Shown here one piece after another: positions 11,005 to 21,992 of a stretch of DNA of 64,000 bases. Each line of letters starts with the position of its first letter. The stretch's first letter is position 1. Position numbers and translations under genes: made by a program. This DNA is from Atopsyche davidsoni (lineage: Eukaryota; Arthropoda; Insecta; Trichoptera; Hydrobiosidae): contig JAILWY010000009.1 in the NCBI GenBank assembly GCA_022113835.1, positions 1,463,501 to 1,527,500 of the forward strand. Direction: 5' to 3'. The notes under the pieces are model-generated. The model did not search any database. It was not told the DNA's origin and was given only the letters and a program-made list of their open reading frames with translations.

Positions 11005-13440
11005 CATCTTAGTAACATTTCTAAAATGTTAACCACTCACATGAACATTATTTTTTTGCTTTAGTTACGAAAAAAGGAAAAAGGTTTTACAGCCAAAACT
11101 GTTCAACAGAATACTCAGCTTTGCATATTCTTTACTGCATATTATGTTTATAACTTCTCGGTTTCACTATTTTTACAATGTATTTAAATACATTGTAAGG
11201 TTTTGATTAGCTTATGATAGTTGCTAGTTTTACTATTACCACTTTAAAATTATTATTGAAAACACTTGTAGAAATCATGTTGAATTGAGTCTCAGATCAT
11301 ATTTGTTACGTTTATATTATATTGATTATATATTGAAATAATCAATATTTTTTAAATAGAATTTGACAGAGAATAGGGCTTGGCGAAACCGGTCACCAAT
11401 AAAAATCACTCAAGTATTTTATTTAAAGTATTAATCTTATATTTGTTAGGGTTAGTTAGGTTCTAAGTGCCATAGTTTTTAGGTTCATTTTTATTTATTT
11501 AGATTTTTTTATACTTGCGTGAAATTTTGCTGAATGGAGTGTCAAGAGCTCGTGAACGGACTGTCATAATCTGCGTGCAGGGAGTATGGTAATCCATATC
11601 CTACAGATCGCTATCAGGTTCAGAGAATTGCATTTTGAATATCCCCGAAGCGCCGGCGCCTGTACTCTTGTCACGCAAGACGCGTCCTGTATTATGAGAT
11701 GTGTCATAATTTGTGAGAAACGTGCACATACGACTATAAATACAACCCGAATGATCCCAAAGTGATTATCTAACAAATAAATTATACTTAGACATATTAA
11801 AGCAATTTTTATCTCATTATATCTTACTACGTATTTTTTTTAATTAGTACTACGTCTTTGGATATGATGCGGCGTTTCTTCTTTGAACTTCCAAAGTAAA
11901 GGTTCTAGTACTAAAGGTATCATTGATGATTTAATACTTTATTTTAAACAGGATCAAAACAAAGAAAACTTTAATAAAGAAGGGTTTTTATTTTATGAAG
12001 AGTTAACTTTCTTTGAATAATGTGTATGCTTAAACTATTGGGCCTTAAGGTGCTTTTAAGGTTTAAGCTCAGTTTGATAAAAACGTTCAGTTATATTTTT
12101 AATCTTATATGAATATATACTTAATAAATATTTAAAAAAATTGATGTATTCAATGGCTAACGTTAACCATAATATATTGCACAATAGTCTATTAATATAT
12201 CGCGTTAACAGTAGTTGTGGAAAATAGCCAATAAAAGGACATCCCAGGCTGTTGCTCTGTCTGCATTTGCCGGAGCTGTAAAACACATTAACAATAGAAG
12301 AATCCGCAAGACGCATCACTGCAATATACTGGGGCTACGTGCCATCACGCCCGCCTTGTGCTGGAGCCATCGGCCAACTGCCTCTTCTCGGTGTTGTTAA
12401 ATTATTTGTAATGAGAAAAAGTAGTAAATACGTAAAGTAAGGTTTGTTTATAGCTTTTGGAAGCAGTCGTTATTATAACCAAGGGAAACTAGGCTTATCT
12501 TCTCAGGAACGCAATTAAAATTCTTCAACTCCCCGACAACATCTATAGAGTCGACCTCGGAGAAGTGCACTCTCTCCAGTATGCCAGTAAAATAGATCTC
12601 AGAGTGCTGTGCTCAATAACGACTATTTTAATATAAATCAGTTGAAGATGGCCCCAATACCTGACTATTCATGTTAAAACATCAAAAAAGAAACGCGGTA
12701 CAACAAATATTGTTTAACTCGAGTTTATGATGAATTGCGATAAACTATAGATTAATACACCCTCTCATATTGTATAATAAATATCAAAACTCTCTTATTT
12801 ATTACTAAGACAGATACAGCTCTTTTGCTTTTCAAAGTTTGGGGATGTCTTTGAATGATCTTTCAGTCACAACAAAATAGGTTTTTTGGTTTTATTGATA
12901 TTTATATGTATAGTTGAGAATCCTAATAATAATATTATATTAGCAAAGTTCTTCTTTAAACGCCCACCACATTTTACGCCCGTACACATAAACCAATCAC
13001 ATGAACAGAATGACAAAGGATCTGATATAAGACACTGTCGATGTTGAACATGGTATAATATTCAAATACGTATTCACGCAGGACGCGCTGGTGCATGTGA
13101 GCACTCCTTAGTTATATATGAGGAGGGATAGTGAAGGATCGTGGCCACCCTGCAGGTAGCCTTATTCGCAGACAATCTTCCATCAAATGAATTAAAAATA
13201 TATTTTACTTTATTCCTCAAATTTGATTAACCAAAAAATAAATATGGCTCACGAGAAAAATCCTTAGTTTTTAATTTCTTTGCTTTTGGCTTGTTGGTTG
13301 AGTACTTGTACAGTTGACCCTTAATTGAGACATCTTCGGTTTGATTCTCGTTATGGCAGGCTAATCGCAAACCGATGTGATTGGGCTTACTCTGCTTAAC
13401 GATACTATTAATTAAGAATTTAAAGTGTGAAAGTGAAAGC
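11005..13440. other. Non-coding region with repeat fragments
   Basis: AT-rich. It holds a fragment of the ACCGGTCAC repeat family near 11390, an unexplained GC-richer patch at 12230-12400, a Penelope-like coding remnant at 12495-12560, and a tRNA-SINE-like stretch around 13290-13380 with a B-box-like GGTTTGATTCTCG. No supported gene. Confidence 0.45.
12495..12560 (+). pseudogene. Penelope-like element C-terminal coding fragment
   Basis: The plus frame encodes RNAIKILQLPDNIYRVD, homologous to the fragments at 42985-43110 and 2370-2427. The reading frame does not extend usefully on either side, so this is a short remnant. Confidence 0.45.
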
Positions 13441-14100
13441 GTGTTTATTAATTTTTTCGGATTTTCTAAGAGATGGCGTTACTACTATTGAATCGCACCA
13501 GGCTATACTTTAACATTTCATTGTGAAACGTCATTATTGCGCTTTTGTTTTCAGTATATTTCATATCGCTGAAGTGTATACAACATATTTTTGAGCTCTC
13601 AACATATCAACTTTTGTACCAACAAAACGCAATCTATTTTTGCCGAACTATCACGGGCGAGTTCTACAGACAACAATTAATGCGTTTGAAGCGAGCATTG
13701 GCAGAAAAACGGCCAGAATATGCGACCAGGCACGAGTCTGTAATTTTCCATCATGACAATGCTCGGCCACATGTTGCTAAATCGGTTAAAACCTATTCGG
13801 AAAACAGTGGATGGGAAGTTCTGCCTCACCCGCCTTATAGCCCAGACCTTGCCCCTTCCGACTACCACTTGTTTCAATCGATGCAGAATGCCCTTTCTGG
13901 AATACGCTTCACTTCAGAACAGGGTATCAAAAATTAGCTTGATGACGATTTCAAAAGACGAACAGTTCTTTTGGGATGGAATCCATAATATGCCCGAAAG
14001 ATGGGAAAAAAGTAGTGGCTAGCGATGGACAATACTTTGAATAGAATATATTGAACCAAGCTCCAATTTCACGAAAAAATCCGAAAAAATTAATACACAC
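13441..14100 (+). mobile_element. Internally deleted mariner element with ~28-bp terminal inverted repeats
   Basis: The left end at 13441 (TTATTAATTTTTTCGGATTT within it) is matched by the inverted right end at 14071-14100 with one or two differences. The element is about 660 bp against about 1.3 kb for intact mariners, so roughly half, mostly the transposase N-terminal region, is lost. The remaining C-terminal frame is broken by indels. It is a dead copy that could still be moved in trans. Confidence 0.85.
13650..14037 (+). pseudogene. mariner transposase, C-terminal half, frameshifted
   Basis: The frame carries mariner hallmarks: the second catalytic Asp in FHHDNARPHVA, then PPYSPDLAPSDYHLF with the third Asp of the D34D triad. 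After about 13935 the frame breaks at a stop. The conserved end GIHNMPERWEK continues in another frame, and a further one-base shift reaches VVASDGQYFE. At least two indels therefore separate it from a functional protein. The DNA-binding N-terminal domain is missing. Confidence 0.88.
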
Positions 14101-15117
14101 ACCGTATATATAAAAAATCCATCTCGTAGTCTTCGCGGAAAGGCGGTGCGAGGGTCTCCGCCGGCAGCCTTCTGCACGTGTCGGAGTCCATTGGCGGCGC
14201 GGGCTGTGCGGTGGGGGGGGCGGGGCCTTGGCGGCGCACATTGGGAGTCTGCACGCGCCGAGGACGTGCCCCCCGACACATACGCACCACCGTGCCCGCC
14301 CGCCACTGGAGAAAGGAGAAATTGCCAAATTCGCTTCAAATGAAAGTTGCAACAGCACCGAGACTTGAAATTTTACAGTGATTTTGATTTTGTTTATTTT
14401 ATAATTTTTCAGCCGTGACTGTATACAAATGAAACAAGTCATCCATTGAGAAAACCAACATTTTACACTTGGTATTATAAAAAGTAGTAAATAAATGTTT
14501 AAGAAAATTAATATGTTTAGTATATGAGAAGTTCAATATTTTTGACAGAGTGTACTTGGTGGAATTCCATTTTAATATTTTTGAGTAAAATACTTGAGTG
14601 ATTTTCCACATGTTCGTTTTTATTTGTGACCGGTTTTGCCAACCTTTCACGTTGGCGTTATCAAACAGAGTGAGATTTTATATAATAATAAGCAATTAGG
14701 TAAACAATTGTTAGAGGGAGAGGTTGTTGGAAAGAGAGAGAGTGATTGTCAGGTGGTAAGGGCTAATGTGATTTTAATGTACCTGACAAGTGGAGGATTC
14801 TATATAATTGCAATATTAATGGGGTAATCATCTAAAGTAGAAACCGGTCACAAATAGTTTAGTAAATAAACACATTCCTTCCCGCTCTCCCCATTCTGTT
14901 GCTTAGGCATGGCTGCCATTCTGTACCCTGAGCGTGTGTAAAGTACCGGTACCTTGTCAAGGTGGAAGGAGCTCCTGATATTGTTTATGTAGCTTGTTGC
15001 AGAAGGAGTAACAGATAAATGCCAGAGCTTTGAAAAGAAATGATATATAGTAATGCTACTGGGCAGCAGCAATACGCAGACTTTTTCTTCTAATATACGT
15101 TCTAATATAATTACGTT
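14101..15117. other. GC-rich island plus dispersed repeat
   Basis: From about 14140 to 14320 there is a GC-rich island with a long G run (near 14213), directly next to the mariner right end. Overlapping frames on both strands are compositional. From about 14520 to 14860 lies the second copy of the GACCGGTTTTGCC repeat family. Confidence 0.5.
14520..14862. repeat. Dispersed repeat, GACCGGTTTTGCC family, copy 2
   Basis: The segment at 14520-14665 matches 3395-3525 (GAGTGTACTTGGTGGAATTC ... CAACCTTTCACG). Near 14845 the inverse motif AAACCGGTCAC recurs, so the block from 14620 to 14855 may be one element with short inverted ends (GTGACCGGTTT/AAACCGGTCAC). Confidence 0.55.
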
Positions 15118-15245
15118 GTAGAAGGACCCGGGGACCCACTACACTATTTTCCCCATAGAAAACCACGAACACTGGTTCAGCACGAGTATATGCTCAGTGA
15201 AATGGTCACCAACCTCCTCTGAGGAGAAGCACTCGATGAAGATAT
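15118..15245 (+). repeat. Dispersed ~120-bp repeat (GGACCCACTACACTATTTTC family), copy 1
   Basis: The block starts AGAAGGACCCGGGGACCCAC and runs through CAGTGAAATGGTC.CCAACCTCC to a tail with GATGAAGATA. Close copies in the same orientation lie at 17410-17526 and 57705-57832. Alignable left boundaries and simple GATGA/GAA tails suggest the 3' end of a retroelement or a SINE. Confidence 0.75.
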
Positions 15246-15589
15246 AAACAAAGAAAATAATAGATGATGGACATAATTAAAAAATTACGAATTCTCCATT
15301 CTGAAGAATACCCCCGTAAATTAACTTTGTTTTTTAAAATTATGCCATTTGATGTTTGATTTCATAACTACCCTGTCCAAACAATCATTACAATTTTGTT
15401 TTTCATTTAAGTAAAAATAAGAATGCTTATTTTATTCTATCAAATTCTATCTATAAAATGTGATGATTTAAGGTTATTATTATTAATCTGGATCTATATA
15501 AGAATCCTCAACCATTTCTCATTCTAATCATATCCCAGTAATCAACAAAAAATGGTTCACAAGTACTTTCACAGTGCAATAAAATCAAG

Positions 15590-15785
15590 TGTGCCAGCGG
15601 TAGAGCTTGCGGGAGGCTGGTGGAGAAGGAGCAGGTGCTGCTTAAGATTCTGCGCCCGCGGCCGCAGAAGAGTATTCGGTGTTTGTCAACGAGGATGAAG
15701 AGCACCATCCGTGAGTCACCGGCAGGCCAGGATCTCGGCTCATTGCCATGCCAGGCCAGGTCCTCCAGATCGGGAGTACGAGATT
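15590..15785. other. GC-rich island, no gene recognised
   Basis: About 190 bases of GC-rich sequence with short frames on both strands. A GTGAGT donor-like motif occurs near 15710, but I find no matching exon partner and do not call a gene. Confidence 0.4.
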
Positions 15786-16831
15786 AGCACACACGACGCC
15801 TCAGCAGGAGATCCGTGTATTTGAACTTACAAAAAAAAACCCACGGAAGGGCGTTATAGAATCAGCGACCGTAAATCATTATCATGAATGCGTAATTTGT
15901 GGGCGTTAGTTATTCACAAAGGGTGCCATAGACACTCGTTTAACGTCTTTTTTTGCGCTATTAGTCGTGTGATTTTCTTTTTTATGCCGACGTAACGTGA
16001 CGTGACACGTCATTACTTCTCTGACTAGAAGAGTAGCTGACATGTACTTGAAATTGACAATACGACTTTGTCTCTTTGTGTGTCTTTACTGGACTTCATG
16101 TTTGAATGAGAAAATTAATTTTATAAATCTGCTGATATTTATAATTAAGACATCGAGAGCTAATTTCTTCATAGTGCTTGCCTGAGTACATCTTCCCTTA
16201 CAGCACCCTTCTTTAACAGAGTGTGTTGTTATAGACTCCACGTTCGCAGATTATTTTTCATTCTCAAAATATATTTCACAAGTGAAACTGCATGATAAAA
16301 TCCCAAAATAATTTTGAAAATGAAATTGATTACAAATGAAGTAGTAATATTCCAGAAAAAACAAGTAAACATAAATAAAGTTAAATTAGGTTAGATAAGA
16401 TTAGATTTTTAAATATTCTTTCGATGAGCGAGAACAGAAAGCCGTTTTTGTGATGACCTTTATTTGCCCTCTTCTGCACATAAGACAGAGATTGTTTTTG
16501 AAAATGCGCGCAATGCTTTGAACCCTTTCAAAATATTAAAATGGCAAACAGTAGACAAGGTCACACACAACAATAGCCGACTTCCGTTGTCTGATGAAAT
16601 GATATTCACAGGATATCGCTGGAACAACACCGCGTCAGCTCCCGTCAGACACTTGAACGCTTCCAACTCGGAATATTTAAGCTGAAAACGATCTAGGCGC
16701 TACAGAGATTAGCATATCCCAATATGCGTCCAACAGGCTAGACATTTGATGAAATGAAACCAAAGCATTCAAATGGACATCAAATTTAAACAATAAAGAA
16801 AATTTCGAGAAGTGTGCGTAATCCCCTAGAC

Positions 16832-17342
16832 CAGGGGTCGGCAAACTTATTAACCAACGAGCCAAATATGTACATTACAACGCAAAAAAAAAATTGGGAG
16901 CCAAATCTGTTTATTGATTTGATTATACCCGTAATTTAATGATTTAACACTTCATCAAATTACGGGTAATCCGAAAAAAACTTGATTTATATATTTAAAG
17001 TCAATATAATACAATTTTGATAAGATACGAAATTATATGTTAAAATGAATAAAGTGTTATTAATTATATGTAAGTACATACTTTAAATAAAAAAATCAGA
17101 ATATATTATCTATAAGTCGCACATAAAAATGATAAAACAATAATCGATGATATCGTTCTTAATAAAAAAAATTATCTATAAATTTAAATCATGATAATGA
17201 CCGACAAACATTTAAGGCGAAAGATGTTCTCGCATCTCCTGGGAAAGTTTAAGTAAGTCCGGTTTGAATGTTGTTTATTTTAATTTTATTAAAAACAATA
17301 CCCAGGGATATTTGTGCCAGAGCCGCACTTTGCTGACCCCTG
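16832..17342. mobile_element. Non-autonomous hAT element (511 bp) with 8-bp duplication CCCTAGAC
   Basis: The ends are imperfect inverted repeats CAGGGGTCGGCAAACTTATT and, read inwards from the right, CAGGGGTCAGCAAAGTGCGG. The octamer CCCTAGAC stands immediately outside both ends (16824-16831 and 17343-17350), the hAT-type 8-bp target duplication. The interior is AT-rich without a transposase frame. Confidence 0.9.
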
Positions 17343-18833
17343 CCCTAGACCTAGACAACTTGCTATTCAAATATATATCATATTTAAATATGATTAGTCA
17401 ATATTAGTGTAGAAGGATCCGAGGACCCACTACACTATTTTCCCCTAAAAAAAACCATGAACACTGAGTATAATGTGCTCAGTGAAATGGTCGCCAACCT
17501 CCCCTGAGGAGAGGCACTTGAAGAATCAAATATTTATAACATATATGTATACATACTATAGGGCATACATAATTTAAATAATAAAAAATATATCACTCTG
17601 AGCTTGAGTTTATCATCGCTTGGTTCAAACGATGAGTGCTACGTGCGTTTGGTCAGTTCTTCGATTCAAATAATATTTCCATGGAAGCCTATGCGTCATC
17701 TGCGCGCATCGAGATCCTCGCGGCGGGTCCAGAGAGTCTAGTGCCGGGTTCAGCGGGTCCCGCTTGTGACTCACCGGCGGGGAGCATTGAAATTCTGCTG
17801 ATGACCCAATCCCGGCCGCATTTGCATGGAGGATCATCAATCCGGACTTGGAGCTTCTCGGAAAGCCTCTGGACAGGCCTCGTTGTCCGAAAGCTACAGT
17901 GGTGTTAATCAATCCACAGTACAGCGTCTTTGAGTATTTAATTTTAATGAATTCCTGATTATTTATACCATGAAAGATCTGAAATTATACCAACACGATA
18001 AATATCTTTTATGATCAAATTATTGGTGAATATGCCTTGAGATTATACGTATTGAAAAAATAATTTCAAATTTAAAAAAAAAAAACATTATTATGAAACG
18101 TGTTATTTCAACAATGCAAGAAAATCCTTTTTAATTATTTTGAATAATTTTTATAAGTATTAAATATGAATTATGAATTGTATGGGTCAAAGGTGTTTTA
18201 GTCGTATTGTTTCATATTATTTGTAAGATATTTTAGAGAGTGTGAGCGATAGAGATAATATATTTTTATCATTTAGAACTTGAATAAAATGAATTATTGC
18301 AATAAATTATAAGATCATCATTGAAAACATAAAATTGATTTTAAACTAATCAATGTTATTCATTAAATTATTCTTTAAGGTAGAAATATTCAAATCATCT
18401 AATCTTAATTAATTATTAAATCTAGTTTGCTTAAAATATTCTACAAAACTTGAATTATTCTTGTTTGACTAATTTCAAAGATGAATGAAAAAAAAATCCA
18501 ATAATTTGACGACAGGTATGGTTATCAAATAATCACCAGAATCTTCCAATTCTTGATAATATCAATTTGGATGTCCAAGTGGTTTACTTCATTTTAAATT
18601 TTTACACACTAAACTCATGTTGCCGTTGGTATTTAATAATTTTAGTGCTCGGGTTTTGCGGTGCTTAAAGTTTTCCCTCCCCCGACGTTTTAGTACCCGT
18701 GCTGGTACCGTCTTCAGAAACTCTCGCAACCATGAAATACAGCCCCAAAATGAGGACCGAATCATCGGATGACTCAACACTGAGGACCGTTTAAGTCTAT
18801 TAGATCGTATCGTACTATCATTACTATCGTACT
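17343..18833. other. Non-coding stretch with repeat and GC-rich patch
   Basis: It contains repeat copy 2 (17410-17526) and a GC-richer patch at 17690-17890 whose frames on both strands show no recognised domain. AT-rich sequence without features runs to about 18600. Confidence 0.45.
17410..17526 (+). repeat. Dispersed ~120-bp repeat (GGACCCACTACACTATTTTC family), copy 2
   Basis: It matches copy 1 with scattered substitutions and a few missing bases around the CACTGAGTATAATGTGCTCA segment. It ends in a GAAGAATC-type tail. Confidence 0.75.
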
Positions 18834-19157
18834 ATGTATCATTGAAGGTTCATGCCCCATATTTGGCCTTCAGAGACACCAACTGGAGAGCCAATGCCGA
18901 CAGGAGAGCCTGTGCCTGGATGACCTGAAGTCAGTGGCGAGACACCCACAGTTGATGAAGTCACTGGATGGCTTATTGAAGGGTGTCATCGGAACCATAA
19001 AGAAGATAAACCAAGGGGTGTAGCTTCAGTCACTCCCATATATAGCACAATTTCGATTGACTGGTATGGAAAATTTCCCCAAATTGTGATGACAAACCTT
19101 GTACATAACAAGCAAGGTACCAAACCTATAAAAAAAAAAAAAAAATGTATCATTGAA
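18834..19157 (+). mobile_element. Retroposed 3' fragment with poly(A) tail and 13-bp target duplication
   Basis: The 13-mer ATGTATCATTGAA occurs at 18834-18846 and again at 19145-19157, directly after a run of about 15 A. These are the marks of LINE-machinery (target-primed) insertion. The insert, 18847-19144, is 5'-truncated. It opens with a 58-codon frame that starts GSCPIFGLQRHQLES and ends KKINQGV at a TAG (19021-19023). An untranslated tail of about 110 bases follows. The product is not recognised: it could be the end of a LINE ORF2 or a cellular mRNA retrocopy. No AATAAA is visible just before the tail. Confidence 0.85.
18847..19023 (+). pseudogene. C-terminal 58 codons of an unidentified retrocopied protein
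   Basis: The frame is open from the insertion edge to TAG, without an internal stop. The peptide includes LCLDDLKSVARHPQLMKSLD, helical and mildly basic, with no domain that I can name. It has no start codon or promoter of its own, so expression is unlikely. Confidence 0.6.
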
Positions 19158-19489
19158 ATCTTTTTAGATTTTTGTTAATGTGGTTTGTATTTTTTTAAAG
19201 AAATAAACCGAAAAGCCCTAAAAGTACCTTGCGATAAGTCTCGGCTCTGAAGCCTCGATGAATATTCACTCCGGTCCCTGGCTGCTCTCCTTCGCATGCC
19301 CCCGCCGTGCCGCAGCTGTCTCCTTTGCATTGGCTTCTGGTGTTGGTCGGCCTCGTCTCTTTGCGGTCGTCCCAGTGATTGGCAGGTCAGGCTGAGTTGT
19401 GGGGAAAGCCTGGCGGAAAGGATCTTTTGTTGTGGGGTTGCGTCAGAGTTTCGTAAAAACATATGTTTATGGAGTATTCAATACATGTT

Positions 19490-19556
19490 TTTATTTTTTG
19501 GATTGAACGTCAATCAGATGCGTATTTATTACCCATTACGGGTTTTATTATATTAT
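19490..19556. repeat. Repeat block flanking fold-back elements (GATTGAACGTCAATCAGATG)
   Basis: This block, reading TTTTTTGGATTGAACGTCAA then CCCATTACGGGTTT, recurs nearly unchanged at 51586-51641. In both places it lies just left of a tRNA-cored fold-back element, so the two may form one larger repeat unit. Confidence 0.75.
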
Positions 19557-19820
19557 TACTAATATGAATAGGCACATTAGTTCACACATAGATGATGATT
19601 AAAGATTAAACAATCATACTCTACTGGGCACATTGGTTCATATGTAGAGTATGATTGTTAAAAATTCTCGATTAATGGATGTGATTCGTTAGTACAAGGG
19701 TCAGTACACCGGCCATGTAAGCCAGGGGATGTGGGTTCAATCACGATGATATTTTTCTGAGAATTTCTTTAATCATCTTCTATGTGTGAACTAATGTGCC
19801 TAATCATATTAGGAATAATA
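19551..19820 (+). mobile_element. Fold-back element with tRNA-like core, copy A (rearranged)
   Basis: The outer right arm CTATGTGTGAACTAATGTGCC (near 19780-19800) is the exact inverse of a block at 19571-19591. The left side also has a partial inverted duplication of the 5' arm (TTAAACAATCATACTCTAC) just before the normal 5' arm GGCACATTGGTTCATATGTA. The 76-nt tRNA-like core at 19681-19744 has lost 12 nt of its T arm after GGGTTCAA. This copy is a rearranged derivative of the type seen intact at 53.3 kb. Confidence 0.7.
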
Positions 19821-20044
19821 TAATAAAACATGTTTTTACGCAACCGACTCACACGAGAAAACGCCTATAGAATTTCTTTGAGATTAATTACTTTAATATG
19901 AAAAGAGCATCACGCAACAATAGCTGTGGAGATGTGGGTTCAAATCCAACCTGCGTTGCTATTTTTATCTAAAAATTTCTACCCCCTTACGTGTGGTTTC
20001 ACCTTAAAACACGTTCTATAGGTGAAATGTAAATGTCTTTATAA

Positions 20045-20280
20045 TCTACTATAATAATAGCCATTGTGTGTTTGTATGTTTGTATGTATGTATGTATGTT
20101 TCATTTTTCCGTTCTGTATAGAATATCTTAAAAGATACAACGCTGATTTTTTGCACATAAGTTAAGTAAATTTTTCCGCAGCTATGTGCCGAATTTCAAG
20201 ACGATAGGATAATATTTTCATTCATAAACTTTAAAATATGCTCATCAAATACGTCATTTTATGACGGGCTACATTGCTAG
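20045..20280 (+). mobile_element. Short non-autonomous Helitron (236 bp)
   Basis: It starts TCTACTATAATAATAGCC after an A and ends CTAG before a T. A perfect 3' hairpin, CGTCAT-TTT-ATGACG (20252-20266), lies 10-11 bases before CTAG. No target duplication is seen. It shares both ends with the larger copy at 7055-7675 on the opposite strand. A (TGTATG)n-like tract lies near its 5' end. Confidence 0.85.
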
Positions 20281-21833
20281 TTTATTCAATAATAACCGTA
20301 GAACATTTTTAAGGTATTGTTGCAGTTCTATGAAGAAAAACCTATAATTGTTTAATTTTTATTATTGATATATTTCATTACAAACTTGTCCATTCATGTT
20401 GACATACATGTTTAGTAAAGTAACTCTGGGTGTTGATATCTCCGTGTTATTAAGAATCATCACATTGTATTAACGAGTCTTCAAATAAGTAAAACATATT
20501 TTATTACATTAAGCCTTTATGCCTAATAATATTAATAATATTTTTTAGCGACTTGGCTTAGACAATTTAATTTCGTTATCATAAACATTATTTAACCTAT
20601 TGGCCGACCACCAAGTCCCGAGTTAAGAATTTTTCAATACATTTAATTGCTCTATATTAAAAATTTTTTTTTAAAAAATACATCATTAACTAAGTTTTCT
20701 GGTAATCTTACTTCATTAACAAATCAAATAGCTGAAACTAATAAGTTAGATACAACCATTCTCAACTACAGAATCCATCAATGATTGCCTCCGAATTGAC
20801 ATTTGTTTTATATTTTAGGTAAAAAAGCTTAGAATCCTGATAAATCCAATTTGCTGCACGGATTCATTATTTATATATTTTTTAGCTCAGCTAATTTTTA
20901 TATGGATTACTGCAATTAAAAAAAATCCAAGAAAGCAAAGATCACTTTCACAGATTGCATTTCATTGTTAGATTGAAATTGTAAAAATATACAGAGCGTT
21001 ATGACGACTATAAACTGATGTGCAGTGGCATTCTATACACGCCCTTATGTCTGACTTGTTTTATTCGAGTATTGCCTTATTAGACAAATAAAATATGTAA
21101 ATATCAAAAAAATTATTCGATTTTACAAATTGAGATAATTTGAACAATTATTAGATATTCTATTTTCTTGGGTGTTTTGCTGAATTATGATTTTTTTTTT
21201 GTTCGATGTTTTGTCCCAGTAATGGAGCCATCTTTAATTTTTTGTAAAAAATCTTTGTTAATGGTGACAGTATCGGGACTGAAATATCGGAAGACACTCA
21301 GCAGCATAACTTATAACAACGGTTTCTAAAACCTAACATATCATCAAAATAAATATAAGGTATCTGCCTTGCAGATGAGTGTACGTCACAATATTGGATT
21401 GTTTTTTTTTATTACGCTTGACTATCATTAGTGTCTGCTAGCTCAACCATTTCTTAAAATTCATTCATGTTCAATACATATTATCATGAATCTAAGCCAG
21501 GACTCCACCTCGCGAGCGTTCGCGTGCTTCTGCAGACAATTTGGCATTGTTTCCGATATCAATCACTTGGACACCTTTTCCGCCAGGCTCTCCTCCGAGA
21601 GGGCCCGCGGTCCGGTCAGGGCCCACCGGCCGCGACCCGCACTGTGCCCCGCCTGCGTGGCAATGAGTCCCTGACTGATCGTCCAATAACTTATTAAACC
21701 AAATCACATCGGCGCGCTCCGAAAAAATCCTCTCCGCGCTGGCCACTTAACATGCATGAACTTGCCACACGGCCAGAATAAGTGATGAACCCTCTCGGAG
21801 CAGGCAGAGGGGGACGCCAGCCCCCGGCGGGAG
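20281..21833. other. Upstream flank of the DUF4774-like gene
   Basis: AT-rich to about 21450. A GC-rich block at 21515-21680 then lies 150-320 bases before the TATA box of the next gene and could hold regulatory sequence. Short frames there run on both strands and show no domain. Confidence 0.45.
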
Positions 21834-21840
21834 TATAAAT
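21834..21840 (+). promoter_or_regulatory. TATA box of the DUF4774-like gene
   Basis: TATAAAT in a GC-rich setting (GGGAGTATAAATATC) is about 150 bases before the start codon. Transcription would start near 21863-21870 in the ATCATCATCAATC segment. Confidence 0.7.
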
Positions 21841-21992
21841 ATCTTCGGACGCCAGCCAGGATCATCATCAATCGGGTGGAAGTCACAGACAGAGTGTCTT
21901 AGCTCCCATTGTAAAGTATCACTTGCAGTCGATTGACTTTAGAATCATCTTGTTTTGTCTTCGAGTGTCGTAAATCCGTTTGCATTGCAACC

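Noticed and set aside
13951..14442. 163-codon minus-strand frame crossing the mariner end and GC island
   Set aside because: It crosses a transposon boundary and a compositional boundary, which a real gene would not be expected to share.
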